A stretch of DNA of 64,000 bases. Origin: Polyangium sp. 6x1 (GTDB taxonomy: Bacteria > Myxococcota_A > Polyangia > Polyangiales > Polyangiaceae). Below the pieces are notes generated by a model. The model saw only the letters and a list, made by a program, of their open reading frames with translations. It did no database searches and was not told where the DNA came from. Of this stretch, positions 19,116 through 28,520 are shown piece after piece. Location: positions 1 to 64,000 of the forward strand of contig NZ_JARZHH010000015.1 of NCBI RefSeq assembly GCF_029946515.1, in the 5' to 3' direction. Both the position numbers and the translations under genes were made by a program. How positions within the stretch are numbered: the first letter of the stretch is position 1; every line of letters begins with the position of its first letter.

Positions 19116-19745
19116 ATGGCGAAGGAGCCGTTTTTCGCGTCGAGGACGGAGGGGGCGAAGACCTCCACAGGTCGGGATGTGGAGGCGGCAGAGGGCGCAC
19201 ACAAAGCGCTCGAGCTCGTCGCGCTGCGTGGCACCGAGGTGCTCGGCGTGCGCCACGTGCTCGAGGGCGGATCGTGCTGGATCGGGCAGGCCCCGGAGTC
19301 GATCGCGCGGATCCCGATGGCCGAGTACGGAGGCCAGGCGGCGGTCGTCGCCGAGGTCAAAGAGGGGCAGTTCGTGGTCCACGTGCCCCCGCGCGCACGA
19401 GGACGAACGCATGGAAAAGATGGGCTCGGTCGGCTCGTGACGGGGCCCGTGTCGCTCGAGGTGGAGGAGGGCGATCGGGCGGTGATCGTGCTCGGCCCGG
19501 TGCAGATCCGCGCGCGGCTCGTGGCGATCGAGGCGTCGGGCAAGGAGCGCGTGCGCATCCCGAGCGAGACGCGTCGGCTGCTCACGGTGATGGGCGCGCT
19601 TTACGTCACGGCGCTGGCGCTCTGCGCGGCGATCGCGCCCGCGCGGCCCGAGCGGCTCGCGAACGGCGCGATCCGGCGGGCGATCGCGACGGTGACGGAG
19701 AGCGTGGCGAGCCTGAACACGACGCACGAGCTGGATCGGCCGTGA
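19116..19745 (+). CDS. Hypothetical membrane protein with an FHA-like beta domain
   Basis: 209 residues. Residues ~25-150 form short strands (LELVALRGTEVLGVRHVLEGG, SCWIGQAP, VSLEVEEGDRAVIVLG) resembling a degenerate FHA or TonB-complex-associated beta-sandwich, but the phosphothreonine-binding residues are not clear. One membrane helix follows (LLTVMGALYVTALALCAAI), then a short charged tail. The ATG at 19116 follows GAGGGAACC. It converges on the glycosyltransferase gene with 18 nt between stops. Function unknown. Confidence 0.7.
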   Translation: MAKEPFFASRTEGAKTSTGRDVEAAEGAHKALELVALRGTEVLGVRHVLEGGSCWIGQAPESIARIPMAEYGGQAAVVAEVKEGQFVVHVPPRARGRTHGKDGLGRLVTGPVSLEVEEGDRAVIVLGPVQIRARLVAIEASGKERVRIPSETRRLLTVMGALYVTALALCAAIAPARPERLANGAIRRAIATVTESVASLNTTHELDRP

Positions 19746-19763
19746 TCCGCGGAGGCAGGCGCG

Positions 19764-21839
19764 TCACTGGTAAAGCCAGTAGTGAAACGAATGAAACGCG
19801 CCCGCTTCGCGCGGCGTGACCTCGATCTCGGTGCGAGCCCAGACGCGATCCGGCGGGATCTCCACGACACGCTCGACCCACGCGCCGGCGGGGAGACGCG
19901 CCGAGCCGATCTCGATGCCGCCCGCGCGCACGACGAGCTCGACATCGGCGTCCGCCGAGGCGCGCAGGACGAGCGACGCCGCGCGGCCCTGCGCGAGCGT
20001 CGCGGCGAAGCGGTCGAGGGAGCGGCGCATGCGGCCTGCGTCGGCGATCTCGGCGGCGGGTGTCTCCTCGTTCGATCCCGCGTCGTCGCGCCGCGGCGGC
20101 TCGGCCATCACCGCCACGTTGTCCTGATCCGACGCGCCGAGGCGCGCGTAGCCGTGCGTGTCCTCGGACTCCAGGTCGGAGACGTCGATCTCGTCGGCGA
20201 GCGCGCCCTTTGGCGTCACCGCGCGCGGCAGCGCCCCCGAGCCGAGGAGGTCCCAGCGCGCCTCGTGCGCGATCATCGTTGGCCCACCAAGGATCGACTG
20301 ATCGACCACGGTCTCGCGGTGCAGCTCCTCGCCGATCACGGGCGGGCACGCCATCCACTGCGGGTACACGATGAAGTGCGAGGGGCGGCGCTCCGCGGGG
20401 AGTTTTTCGTAGTGCTCGAAGCGCGAGCCGGCGCCGAACGTCCAGTAGCGTGACTCGCCCTCGGTCGTCAGGCCGACGACGTCGAACGTGCGCCGGTCGG
20501 AGACGTAGGCGATCGCGCCCGTGTCGTTCACGCCGATGCGCGCGTCCGCGGGGAGGTTCTCACGCGCCCAGAAGCCGAGCGTGACCTGCTGGTGATCGAT
20601 CGCGCGCGCGCTCGTCGCGAGGTCGGAGAGCGTCCACGGGAGCTTCGTGACGAGCGCGCCCGTGAAGAGGCCGAGGACGAGCGGCGTGACCGGCGCGCGC
20701 GCGCGGCCGAAGCGGCGCGCGAGGTCGCCGATCTCGCGGGCGAGGCAGGCGAGCAGGACGAAGTGCGCGGCGTAGAAGGGCCAGACGTAACGGACGCGGT
20801 TCCAGAGGAAGCTCAGGTACGTGCACGGCAGCGCCGTCGCGAGGGCGATCGCGAGGACGAACGTGCCGTGGATCGGAAGCGCGGCGCGGTGCGCGCGGTA
20901 GACGAGCGCGAAGGCGCCGAGCAGCGTGGGGACGAGAAAGTTCTCGGGGACGAAGACCGCGGACCACTCGCCGCCGTCGAGCACGCTCTGCCAGAGGATG
21001 CGCAGGTTCGACTGGAGGAACGCGATCATGCCGGCGCGGTCGTACGCGGGGTTCGCCGGGAGCCACTTGACCATCGTGGTCGAGGAGGCCGCATGTCCCG
21101 CGATCACGAGGTGGAGCAGCGGCACGAGGAGCGGGCCGAGCGCGGGGACGAGCGCGACGAGGCGCCGCGGTTTGCCCTCGCCGCTCGGGCGCAAGGCGAG
21201 CGCAGCGACGGCGAGCGCCGAGGCGACGGCGCCCTCGGGGCGCACGAGGGGCGTGAGCAAGCCGAGCGCGGCGACCTCGATCGCGTGGCGACGACCGGGC
21301 GCGGGGGACGCAGGATCCGGCTCGCAGTACGCGGCCGCGACGCGCGCCGTGCGCATGAGCATCCACGCGAAGAGGAGGGTCTCCATGCCGCTCCAGGCGA
21401 ACCAGGCGAACGCGCCGAAGCCGAGGCACATGATCATGGCCCCGGCGCCCGCGGCGCGGCCGGCGAGGCGACGCGCGAGGCGCCCGGTCTCGACGGCGAG
21501 CGCGGCGTGCGCGAGCGTGCCGAGCAGCCACGCGGCCCAGACGAACGAGAGCCCGCGCAGGCCGAGGAGGTAAAACGGCGCGAGGACGAGCGGCCAAAGC
21601 AGGCTCGTCGCGCCCGTCGTGTAGCCCTCGCCCGGCACGTACGAGAAGAAATGGCCCTCGGCGAGGCGACGCGCGTACTGCAGGTGGATGAAGGCGTCGT
21701 CGAGCGGGAGCGCGGGGCGCCCCGCGCGGCCGAGGATGCCGCGGACGGCGAGGGCGCCGAGAGCGAAGCTCACCGCGAGGGGAAAGGCGTAAGGGGCCAG
21801 GCGTTTGCCCACGTCCCGAGGCGTCACGGGCGGGACCAT
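19764..21839 (-). CDS. Polytopic GT-C-type glycosyltransferase (AftB-like)
   Basis: 691 residues, about ten hydrophobic segments in the first ~430. The extracytoplasmic loop after the first helix reads LDDAFIHLQYARRLAEGHFFSYVPGE and then GYTTGATSLLW, the Asp-Asp-containing signature of GT-C enzymes related to mycobacterial AftB that use polyprenyl-phosphate sugars. The later block RIGVNDTGAIAYVSDRRTFDVVGL is also typical of this group. A soluble C-terminal domain (~560-691) of beta type may bind glycan. Likely adds a sugar to a cell-surface polymer or lipid. Divergent from trmB. Confidence 0.82.
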   Translation of the reverse strand: MVPPVTPRDVGKRLAPYAFPLAVSFALGALAVRGILGRAGRPALPLDDAFIHLQYARRLAEGHFFSYVPGEGYTTGATSLLWPLVLAPFYLLGLRGLSFVWAAWLLGTLAHAALAVETGRLARRLAGRAAGAGAMIMCLGFGAFAWFAWSGMETLLFAWMLMRTARVAAAYCEPDPASPAPGRRHAIEVAALGLLTPLVRPEGAVASALAVAALALRPSGEGKPRRLVALVPALGPLLVPLLHLVIAGHAASSTTMVKWLPANPAYDRAGMIAFLQSNLRILWQSVLDGGEWSAVFVPENFLVPTLLGAFALVYRAHRAALPIHGTFVLAIALATALPCTYLSFLWNRVRYVWPFYAAHFVLLACLAREIGDLARRFGRARAPVTPLVLGLFTGALVTKLPWTLSDLATSARAIDHQQVTLGFWARENLPADARIGVNDTGAIAYVSDRRTFDVVGLTTEGESRYWTFGAGSRFEHYEKLPAERRPSHFIVYPQWMACPPVIGEELHRETVVDQSILGGPTMIAHEARWDLLGSGALPRAVTPKGALADEIDVSDLESEDTHGYARLGASDQDNVAVMAEPPRRDDAGSNEETPAAEIADAGRMRRSLDRFAATLAQGRAASLVLRASADADVELVVRAGGIEIGSARLPAGAWVERVVEIPPDRVWARTEIEVTPREAGAFHSFHYWLYQ

Positions 21840-21899
21840 ACCGACCCGGGCAAAGGCCCGCTACCCATCCGGCCGACGTTGTGCTTGTTTGCGCCCGCC

Positions 21900-22538
21900 A
21901 TGGTGTTCCGGCCGCGCCCCAACCATCCGTACGCTCACGCCGCTCGCTTCCCGGACGAGGGTCCGGTCGACATCGGCTCGATCCTGCCGGGCGAGGGGCC
22001 CATCGAGATCGAGATCGGCCCGGGCCGCGGCGGCTTCCTCTTCGAGCGCGCGGCGGCCGCGCCCAAAAGCCGGCTGCTCGGGCTGGAGATCCGGCTGAAG
22101 TGGTCGTCGATCGTGGACGAGCGGCTGAAGAAGCAAGGGCTCGGCGCGCGGGCGCGCGTGCTCAACGCGGACGCGCGTGAGGCGCTCTCCCGGCTCGGGC
22201 CGGACGCCTCGATCGACACGTTTTTCATGCACTTCCCCGATCCCTGGTGGAAGAAGAAGCACGCGAAGCGCCTCGTCATGGGGCCGGGCCTGCTCGACTC
22301 GATCGCGCGGCTCTTGCGGGACGGCGGCGCGTTCTACGTGCAGACGGACGTCGCGGAGCGGGCGGAGATGTACGAAGCGCAGGTCGGCGCGCACGAGGCG
22401 TTCGAGCCGAGCGGAGACGAGCCGGGTTCGGCGCGGATGGCCGAGAACCCGTACAACGCGCGGAGCCCACGCGAGCACCACGCCATCGCGGACGGGCTGC
22501 CCGTGACGCGTCTTCGTTACCAGCGCCGGCCGCGCTGA
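21900..22538 (+). CDS. trmB: tRNA (guanine-N7-)-methyltransferase
   Basis: 212 residues, the usual TrmB length. SAM-binding EIGPGRGGFLFE at ~39-50 and the diagnostic FMHFPDPWWKKKHAKRL at ~105-120 identify the enzyme that makes m7G46 in the tRNA variable loop. It starts at the ATG at 21900 in the 60-nt gap facing the glycosyltransferase and ends 7 nt from the convergent kinase gene. Confidence 0.95.
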   Translation: MVFRPRPNHPYAHAARFPDEGPVDIGSILPGEGPIEIEIGPGRGGFLFERAAAAPKSRLLGLEIRLKWSSIVDERLKKQGLGARARVLNADAREALSRLGPDASIDTFFMHFPDPWWKKKHAKRLVMGPGLLDSIARLLRDGGAFYVQTDVAERAEMYEAQVGAHEAFEPSGDEPGSARMAENPYNARSPREHHAIADGLPVTRLRYQRRPR

Positions 22539-22545
22539 GACGAAT

Positions 22546-24540
22546 TCACAGCTTGAAGGCCGCGCGCGCGACCTCGCCGGCCTTCACCTGCACGGCTTGC
22601 GACTGCGACGCGCCGCCGCCTTCGGGCTTGCACGTGATGCGCGCGGTGCCCGCGTTGACCACGGCCTCGACGGGCGTCGACCCGTACCCCGTGCCGTTGA
22701 TCGTCACGTTGCAGAAGCCGCCCTTCGACGTGACGCGCACCTTGCCGCTGCCGCCTCCGCCCCCGCCGCCCGCGGTGCTCGGGCCGCCCGTGCCCGCGGC
22801 CGCGGCGCTGTTCGGATCGGCTTTCACGAGCCGCTCCTGGATGACCTTCGTCTCGCCCTTCTCGGCGGTGAACGTGATCGTCTTCGGCACGTAGCCCGAG
22901 AGCTGGAACACGAGCTTGTGCTCCTCGCCCGCGGAGAGGCCTTCGAGCTTCTCGATCACGCCCTTCAGTTGCTTGTTGTCGAGCCAGACCGTCGCGGGGG
23001 GATCGATCTTCAGCACCACCGTGACCGAGCCGGTCTTCATCACGGCCTGGACCGCGCGCGTCGGCTCCTGTTCGCTCAGCGTGATCGACTCGCGGTGCGC
23101 CTCGAAGCCTTCCTTCGTCAGCTTGACCTTGATCTCGCTGTCGAGCGGCAGGCCCTCGACCTTCGCGGGCGTGACCTGCTTCTGCAGCTCGCCGTTGATC
23201 CAGATCGAGCAACCCTCGTCGGCGCCGCACTTCACGTCGAGCGCGCCCTTCGTCTCCTTCGCGCGCACGGCCTGCACCTTCTCGGCGTCGGCGCGCATCT
23301 GCGCCTCGCGCTCCGCGGCTTGCTTGCGCATGTAGAAGAAGCCACCCACGCCGGCGAGCACCACGGCGGCGAGCGCGAACCAGAGCCCCGCGCTCGAACG
23401 CTTCGGCTGCGGCGCCGACGCGCCCGTCGCCGACAAGCCCCCGCCGCCCGTCACCGTGCCCTCGTACATCGAGGGGCTGTGCTGCAGGGCGATGATGTCG
23501 GCGAGCTGCTTGACGTCCTGCAGCGCCTCCTTCTGCTGCTCCAGTTTGTCCTGGAACAGGGACTGCATCCACTGCGTCAGGCTGATCTGCGAGACCGGAA
23601 TGCGCTCCTCGCGGACGAACGCTTCGAGGTCGCTCTGCATCTCGCGCGCGCTCTGGTAGCGATCCTCGCGCTTCTTCTCGAGCGACTTCATCACGATGCG
23701 ATCGAGCGCGGGCGGGTAGCCGGGTTTGACCTGGCTCGGGCGCGGATAGTCCTTCTCGCAGATGAGCTTCAGCGTCTCGAACTCGCTCGATCCCTTGAAG
23801 AGCCGCTTGCCCGTCGTGAGCTCGAAGAGCAAGACGCCCACGGCGAAGATGTCGCTGCGCCAGTCGACGTCGCTGCCCGACGCCTGCTCGGGCGACATGT
23901 ACGGGACTTTGCCCTTGAGCTGGCCGTCCTTCGTGTCCTCGCCGATCTGCGAGCTCGACTTGGCCACGCCGAAGTCGACGATCTTCACGTCGCCCGAGAA
24001 CGTGCAGACGATGTTCTGCGGCGAGATGTCGCGGTGCACGATGTGCAGGAGGTTGCCCTCGAGGTCGCGCTTCTCGTGCGCGTAGGCGAGGCCCGCGCAG
24101 GTGCCGAGCCCGATCGCGACGGCGTGCTCCAGCGGGAACTCGGTGAGGCCCTTCTTGCGCATCGCGCGGACGATGGAGCGGATGTCCTCGCCGTGGATGT
24201 GCTCCATGGCGATGAAGTACGTCCCGTCGACTTGCCCGACGTCGAAGGTCTGCACGATGTTCGGATGCGACATCGTCGCGGCGACGCGCGCCTCGTGCAG
24301 CAGCATCTCGATGAACGCCTTGTCGTGGTTCATCGAGGGCAAGATCCGCTTGATGACGATGAGCTTCTCGAAGCCCGCCACCGAGCGGTGAAGGGCGAGG
24401 AAGATCTCCGCCATCCCGCCGGCCGCCAGCCGACGCAGAAGCGTGTACTTGCCGAACTGGCGCGGCAGGTTCTCTTCAGGGAGCGAGGCCAGGTTGAACC
24501 CCGCGTCGTCCTGTGGCTCTCCGCCCGCGCGTTGCACCAT
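22546..24540 (-). CDS. Ser/Thr protein kinase, single membrane span, PEGA-like sensor region
   Basis: 664 residues. Kinase domain ~27-300: glycine loop RLAAGGMAEIF, Lys in VIKRIL, catalytic loop HRDISPQN, DFGVAKS and SPEQ, all active-type. One membrane helix (LWFALAAVVLAGVGGFFYM) near 395-415. The extracytoplasmic part carries PEGA-like repeats (IDPPATVWLDNKQLKG, HKLVFQLSGYVPKTI; also GGFCNVTINGTGYGSTP) plus Cys pairs that could form disulfides, and a poly-Gly linker. The ATG at 24540 is chosen; an ATG at 24582 is possible, but the intervening codons have poor third-position G/C. Typical myxobacterial Hanks-type kinase. Confidence 0.92.
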   Translation of the reverse strand: MVQRAGGEPQDDAGFNLASLPEENLPRQFGKYTLLRRLAAGGMAEIFLALHRSVAGFEKLIVIKRILPSMNHDKAFIEMLLHEARVAATMSHPNIVQTFDVGQVDGTYFIAMEHIHGEDIRSIVRAMRKKGLTEFPLEHAVAIGLGTCAGLAYAHEKRDLEGNLLHIVHRDISPQNIVCTFSGDVKIVDFGVAKSSSQIGEDTKDGQLKGKVPYMSPEQASGSDVDWRSDIFAVGVLLFELTTGKRLFKGSSEFETLKLICEKDYPRPSQVKPGYPPALDRIVMKSLEKKREDRYQSAREMQSDLEAFVREERIPVSQISLTQWMQSLFQDKLEQQKEALQDVKQLADIIALQHSPSMYEGTVTGGGGLSATGASAPQPKRSSAGLWFALAAVVLAGVGGFFYMRKQAAEREAQMRADAEKVQAVRAKETKGALDVKCGADEGCSIWINGELQKQVTPAKVEGLPLDSEIKVKLTKEGFEAHRESITLSEQEPTRAVQAVMKTGSVTVVLKIDPPATVWLDNKQLKGVIEKLEGLSAGEEHKLVFQLSGYVPKTITFTAEKGETKVIQERLVKADPNSAAAAGTGGPSTAGGGGGGGSGKVRVTSKGGFCNVTINGTGYGSTPVEAVVNAGTARITCKPEGGGASQSQAVQVKAGEVARAAFKL

Positions 24541-24683
24541 CCCGTAATCCCGTCTGTCCGTAAGGTTACGGCGCAGCATCATGACATGGTGGCTCCCGGT
24601 GTCGACGGATTCTTCCAGCCGCGCGCCGTCGCTGCCCTCCGTCGTGGCCACGCGCTCTGTCGCCAGGATCCAGCGCAAGATCC

Positions 24684-26042
24684 ATGCTAGGCAGCGTCGT
24701 GCCCCCGTCTCGTTCGCGCCCGCGCGTCCTCCCTCGCATCCCCCTCGCGCTTTCCATCACGGCGGCGCTGCTCGGGGCCTCGACTTCCGCGGAGGCGGCC
24801 TCGATCCGCAAGGGTCCGTACCTGCAAGCGCTCGGCCAGACGGCCGTCACGATCAAGCTGGAACTGTCGACCCCGGAGCCGGCGACGATCCTCGTGACCG
24901 GGCCCGGGGGGTTCTCGACGTCGAAGGACGCGGCGTCGGACAAGCGCTTTCACGCGATCCGCGTCGACGGCCTCGCGCCCGCGACGACGTACGCGTACCG
25001 CGTGAAGGTCGGCAACGTGGAGAGCAAGCCCGTGGATTTCACGACGGCGCCGGCCGACGCTCGCCCGTTCAAGTTCGTCGCGTACGGCGACAGCCGCTCG
25101 GACGCCGCGGCGCACGCGGCCGTCGCGCGCGCCATCGACGCCGCGCCCGCCGACTTCTTCGTGCACACGGGCGACATGGTCCAGGACGGGGACAACGAGG
25201 CGCAGTGGCAGGAGTTCTTCGGCATCGAAGGAAAGCTGCTCGCGAACCGATGCGCGTTCGTCGCGGTCGGCAACCACGAGCTCACGGTGCCCGATCCCAC
25301 GGGGCAGGTGAACTTCCTCCGCTACTTCGGGGCGACCGAGACCGACGGGCGGGAGCGCCCGCACCTCTACGGATCGTTCCGCTGGTCGAACACGCGGTTT
25401 TTCCTGCTGAACGCGATGGATACGTGGACCGGCGACGAAAAGGAGTGGCTCCGCGCCGAGCTCGCGAGCGCGCGGGACGAGCCGGGCCTCGTGCACCGGA
25501 TCGCGGTGATGCACCACGGGCCGTTCTCGAGCGGCCACCACGGCGGCAACGCGCGCCTCGCGTCGAAAGGCATCCTCTCGATGATGCGCGACAACAAAGT
25601 CGAGCTCGTGATCGCCGGGCACGACCACGCCTACGAGCGCGGCGAAGGGCAGGGGCTCAAGTACATCGTGTCGGGAGGCGCGGGCGCGCCGCTCTACAAG
25701 CAGCGCAGCCGCGCCCCGGAGCAGCAGTCCTTCGAGTCGGTGCATCACTTCCTCGAAATCGCGATCGACGGCCCCGCGGTCAACGTCCTCGCCCGCCGCG
25801 CGAGCGGGACCGTGATCGAGCAATGCAGCTACCGGGGCACCGAGAGCTGGTCCTGCAAGTCCGACGAGGCGAAACCGAGCTCGGCCGCCCCACCCGCGAC
25901 GGCACGAGCGAGCACCGCCTGCGCCTCCGCCGTCCCGGGGAGCACGCCCGCCGGCGCGGGCGGCGCCGCCGCGCTCGTCGCCCTCGCCGCCCTCGGGGCC
26001 CTCGGGGCGCGACGCCGCGTTTCGTCCGCGGGAGATACTTGA
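24684..26042 (+). CDS. Secreted metallophosphoesterase with MYXO-CTERM-like tail
   Basis: 452 residues. Signal peptide to ~39 (SAEAAS), a purple-acid-phosphatase-type N-terminal domain (GLAPATTYAYRVKVG), then a calcineurin-like core with all metal motifs: YGDSRSD, HTGDMVQDGD, VGNHE, MHHGP and AGHDHAYER. The C-terminus has a Cys-containing spacer (ACASAVPG), a hydrophobic stretch of Ala/Leu/Val and a GARRR basic end, which fits the MYXO-CTERM sorting signal of myxobacterial surface proteins. It probably hydrolyses phosphoesters at the cell surface. Divergent from the kinase gene. Confidence 0.9.
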   Translation: MLGSVVPPSRSRPRVLPRIPLALSITAALLGASTSAEAASIRKGPYLQALGQTAVTIKLELSTPEPATILVTGPGGFSTSKDAASDKRFHAIRVDGLAPATTYAYRVKVGNVESKPVDFTTAPADARPFKFVAYGDSRSDAAAHAAVARAIDAAPADFFVHTGDMVQDGDNEAQWQEFFGIEGKLLANRCAFVAVGNHELTVPDPTGQVNFLRYFGATETDGRERPHLYGSFRWSNTRFFLLNAMDTWTGDEKEWLRAELASARDEPGLVHRIAVMHHGPFSSGHHGGNARLASKGILSMMRDNKVELVIAGHDHAYERGEGQGLKYIVSGGAGAPLYKQRSRAPEQQSFESVHHFLEIAIDGPAVNVLARRASGTVIEQCSYRGTESWSCKSDEAKPSSAAPPATARASTACASAVPGSTPAGAGGAAALVALAALGALGARRRVSSAGDT

Positions 26043-26074
26043 TCACCGGCCGAGCCCGGGGATATCGTCCCGCC

Positions 26075-26608
26075 ATGCCTCGTTTGCCCTTCGCCGCGAC
26101 CATGTCCGCGTTGGCTCTCCTCGGCAGCGTGCTGCTCGGCTGCGCCACGTACCGTCAGGATCTGGAGCGGGCGCAGAAGCACTACGAGGAGAACCAGTAC
26201 GAGAAGGCGCTCGCGCTCTTCCGCGTGCTCGAGCCCGACATCGACTCGCTCTCCGACGCCGAGCAAGCCAAGTACGCCTATCTGCGTGGCATGACGGACT
26301 ACCGGCTCGCGGGGCTCTCGCTCGCCGCGAACGTGCCCGGCGGCGTGGCCGATCCGCGCCGCGGCTACCGCGACAACGCGCGGCACTGGCTCGCCGTCGC
26401 GGCCGCCATCGAGAAGAACACGCCGGGCGGGCTCACGGGCGACGAGAAGAAGCGGCTCGAAGACTCGCTCACGGACCTCAACAAGGACGTGTACGGCGGC
26501 ATCGAGAGCGTCGAAGACAAGGCCGACGACACGAAGAAGGGCGAGGACGCCGCCGAGAAGAAGGCCGATCCCAACGCGGCCCCGGCGCCGGCCCCGGCGA
26601 CGAAGTAG
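26075..26608 (+). CDS. Small lipoprotein with TPR-like helical region
   Basis: 177 residues. The signal peptide MPRLPFAATMSALALLGSVLLGC carries an LLGC lipobox. The next ~110 residues are helical and begin with a TPR-like pair (AQKHYEENQYEKALALFRVLE, AKYAYLRGMTDYRLA). The tail is Lys/Asp- and Ala/Pro-rich. It starts 32 nt after the phosphoesterase and may be co-transcribed. No function assigned. Confidence 0.85.
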   Translation: MPRLPFAATMSALALLGSVLLGCATYRQDLERAQKHYEENQYEKALALFRVLEPDIDSLSDAEQAKYAYLRGMTDYRLAGLSLAANVPGGVADPRRGYRDNARHWLAVAAAIEKNTPGGLTGDEKKRLEDSLTDLNKDVYGGIESVEDKADDTKKGEDAAEKKADPNAAPAPAPATK

Positions 26609-26630
26609 AGCTCGCCCGATCCTGAAACGC

Positions 26631-26668
26631 CGAGAGCGCCGCATCGGCCTCGCCGATCGGCGCTCTCG
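26631..26668 (+). terminator. Stem-loop after the small lipoprotein gene
   Basis: A 10-bp outer stem (CGAGAGCGCC with GGCGCTCTCG) encloses a second stem (ATCGGC/GCCGAT); the 3' side continues TTCGTTCG. It begins 22 nt past the lipoprotein stop and faces the convergent DUF465 gene, so it is probably a terminator without a true U-tract. The AGAGCGCC/GGCGCTCT stem recurs at 40230. Confidence 0.6.
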
Positions 26669-26749
26669 TTCGTTCGAAGGGCCCCTTTCGTGATGGGGGC
26701 CGGGGGCTCGTCTCGGGACGTGTCTGCCCTCGGGTTGGGTCGTCCCTCG

Positions 26750-26956
26750 TCAGGACGTTCCCCGGCGAAGGGCGTGAATCTCGTCCTTCGCCTTGAGCTT
26801 TTGCTTCTTCAGCTCGGCCATCTCGAGCTGTTCGGAGGGTGTCAGGTACGCGTGCCGCCCGAGCTCGGCGAGGCGCGCATCGAGCTCCCGATGGCGCATC
26901 TCTGCATGGTTCAGCCGCTCGGCATCGGAATCGGTCTCGGTCTCCCGCTTCATCAT
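26750..26956 (-). CDS. DUF465-family small helical protein (YdcH-like)
   Basis: 68 residues. ERLNHAEMRHRELDARLAEL and LTPSEQLEMAELKKQKLKAKDEIHALR form the helical hairpin of DUF465: short heptad-rich, with the conserved LKKxKLxxKDEI end. The ATG pair at 26956 has AGGAGGT 5 nt upstream, which fixes the start; a frame extending to 27016 lacks such a site. Likely a soluble coiled-coil dimer; role unknown. Confidence 0.88.
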   Translation of the reverse strand: MMKRETETDSDAERLNHAEMRHRELDARLAELGRHAYLTPSEQLEMAELKKQKLKAKDEIHALRRGTS

Positions 26957-27298
26957 GCCCACCTCCTGGCTTTCCATTTGGGGCTCCGGATCGACCTTCG
27001 GCGTCCTTCGCCCCACGCCCCGTGAGGGCCCCCGTTCTTGCTGCGAAGAGCCCCGCTTGCTGGTCCATCATCGAGCCGGCCCCCGAGGACGGGGAGCCGC
27101 GCGCGATGTTTTCAAGGTACCCTAGGACGAGCGGCCTCGGATCGCCTTTCCGCGTGGCTCATGTGCTTCCTCATGCGACGTTTTCCACTCGGGTCGGGTT
27201 CGTCCTCGTCGCCTCCGGCCGCCCTCCTTGACGCGCTGAAGCAGTGGATTCCGGCCATGGAGACACGAGAAACCAGGGCCCGATCGGTTGGGGTACGG
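26957..27298. other. Divergent intergenic region, 342 bp, no gene seen
   Basis: Region between the DUF465 gene and the TPR lipoprotein gene. Short open frames exist but show no consistent third-position G/C bias and no family resemblance. It must hold the promoters of both genes; I could not pick out a convincing -35/-10 pair. Confidence 0.6.
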
Positions 27299-28462
27299 AT
27301 GGTTTTTTCCACGCACACGCGCCTCGCGCTCGCTCTCGCTCTCGCCGGCTTGCTCGTGGGGTGTGGTTCGTCCGGACCTCATCCGGAGGTCCCTCGGACC
27401 ACGCCGAAGGCCGAGGGCGGAGCCGTGATCGAGGTCTCGCCCGTCGTGGTCTCGCCGTACTCCGAGGCCGAGATCGTCCAGGAGTTCGAGCGGGGGAAGG
27501 CGCTCTTGCTCGGCGGAAAACACCGCGAGGCCGCCGAGGTCTTCGACAAGCTCGAGCGGCTGTCGCCCGACGGCGAGGTCGGGGCGGCGAGCCTCTACAA
27601 CGCGGCCGTCGGGTACGAGGCGCTCGGGGAGCGGGAGGCCTCGGCCGCGCGGCTTCGGGAGCTTCTGCGGCGCTTCCCGGGCCACGCGCTCGAGCGCAGC
27701 GCGCTGTTTCGTCTCGGTCGGGCCCTTGGGCACCTCGAGCGCTGGGCCGAGCTCGTCGCCGTGGCGGACAAGCTCGTCGCGCGGCAGGACCTCGCGGTGC
27801 TGGAGGTGATCGAGGCGCGCGGGGCGCGGGCGCTGGGGCTCGTGGAGCAGGACCTCGTGGAGGAGGCGTGGCGCGAGGTCTCCGTGGCGCGGGACCTCGT
27901 CGAGCGCGAGCGGCTGGGCGAGGCGGGCAAGCCCCCGATCGAGCTCGCGCAGCTCTGGTTCGCGGTGGGCGAGGTGCGGCGCAAGCGCAGCGAGGCGATC
28001 CGGTTCGAGCCCATGCCTCCGAACTTCGCCGAGACGCTCGAGAAGCGCTGCCAGGGCCTGCTCGACGCGCAGGGGGCGTACACCGAGGCGATGCGCAGCC
28101 TGGACGCGCACTGGTCGGCGATGGCGGGCTACCGCGTGGGGCAGCTCTACCAGGAGCTGCATCGCGACGTGATGCGGGTGCCTCCGCCCGCGGCGGCCGA
28201 CACGCTGCGGAAGAAGCAGCTCTTCGAGGGAGCGATGCGGCTGCGCTACCGCGTGCTCCTGGAGAAGGGGCTCAAGATGATGGACGGGACAGTGCGGCTC
28301 GGCGATCGGACGGGCGAGGCGTCGGCGTGGATCGGGCGGGCGCGAGAGGCCAAGCGGGCGCTCGAGCTTGCCCTCGCGGACGAGAAGGCGGCGCTCGGGC
28401 GGCTCCCGTTCACCGAGGACGAGCTGCGCGAGGCGCTCGAGGCGTTGAAGAAGAAGCCGTAG
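27299..28462 (+). CDS. TPR-type lipoprotein
   Basis: 387 residues. MVFSTHTRLALALALAGLLVGC is a compact lipoprotein signal with an LVGC lipobox, which decides for ATG 27299 over an ATG at 27257. From ~50 on it is helical with TPR-like pairs (FERGKALLLGGKHREAAEVFDKLERL, YNAAVGYEALGEREASAARLRELLRRFPG). Such proteins scaffold envelope complexes; nothing here says which. It ends at a stem-loop and converges on the VWA lipoprotein gene. Confidence 0.85.
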   Translation: MVFSTHTRLALALALAGLLVGCGSSGPHPEVPRTTPKAEGGAVIEVSPVVVSPYSEAEIVQEFERGKALLLGGKHREAAEVFDKLERLSPDGEVGAASLYNAAVGYEALGEREASAARLRELLRRFPGHALERSALFRLGRALGHLERWAELVAVADKLVARQDLAVLEVIEARGARALGLVEQDLVEEAWREVSVARDLVERERLGEAGKPPIELAQLWFAVGEVRRKRSEAIRFEPMPPNFAETLEKRCQGLLDAQGAYTEAMRSLDAHWSAMAGYRVGQLYQELHRDVMRVPPPAAADTLRKKQLFEGAMRLRYRVLLEKGLKMMDGTVRLGDRTGEASAWIGRAREAKRALELALADEKAALGRLPFTEDELREALEALKKKP

Positions 28463-28485
28463 AGCGCCGAACGGTTCGACGCTCT
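28461..28485 (+). terminator. Bidirectional stem-loop between convergent genes
   Basis: AGAGCG (28461-28466) pairs with CGCTCT (28480-28485), enclosing the palindrome CGAACGGTTCG. The first bases overlap the stop codon of the TPR lipoprotein gene. It lies between two convergent genes and has no U-tract. Similar in sequence to the stems at 26631 and 40230. Confidence 0.5.
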
Positions 28486-28520
28486 GCGTGTTCGTCCGGG
28501 CACGCGCGCCCGGCGACGCT

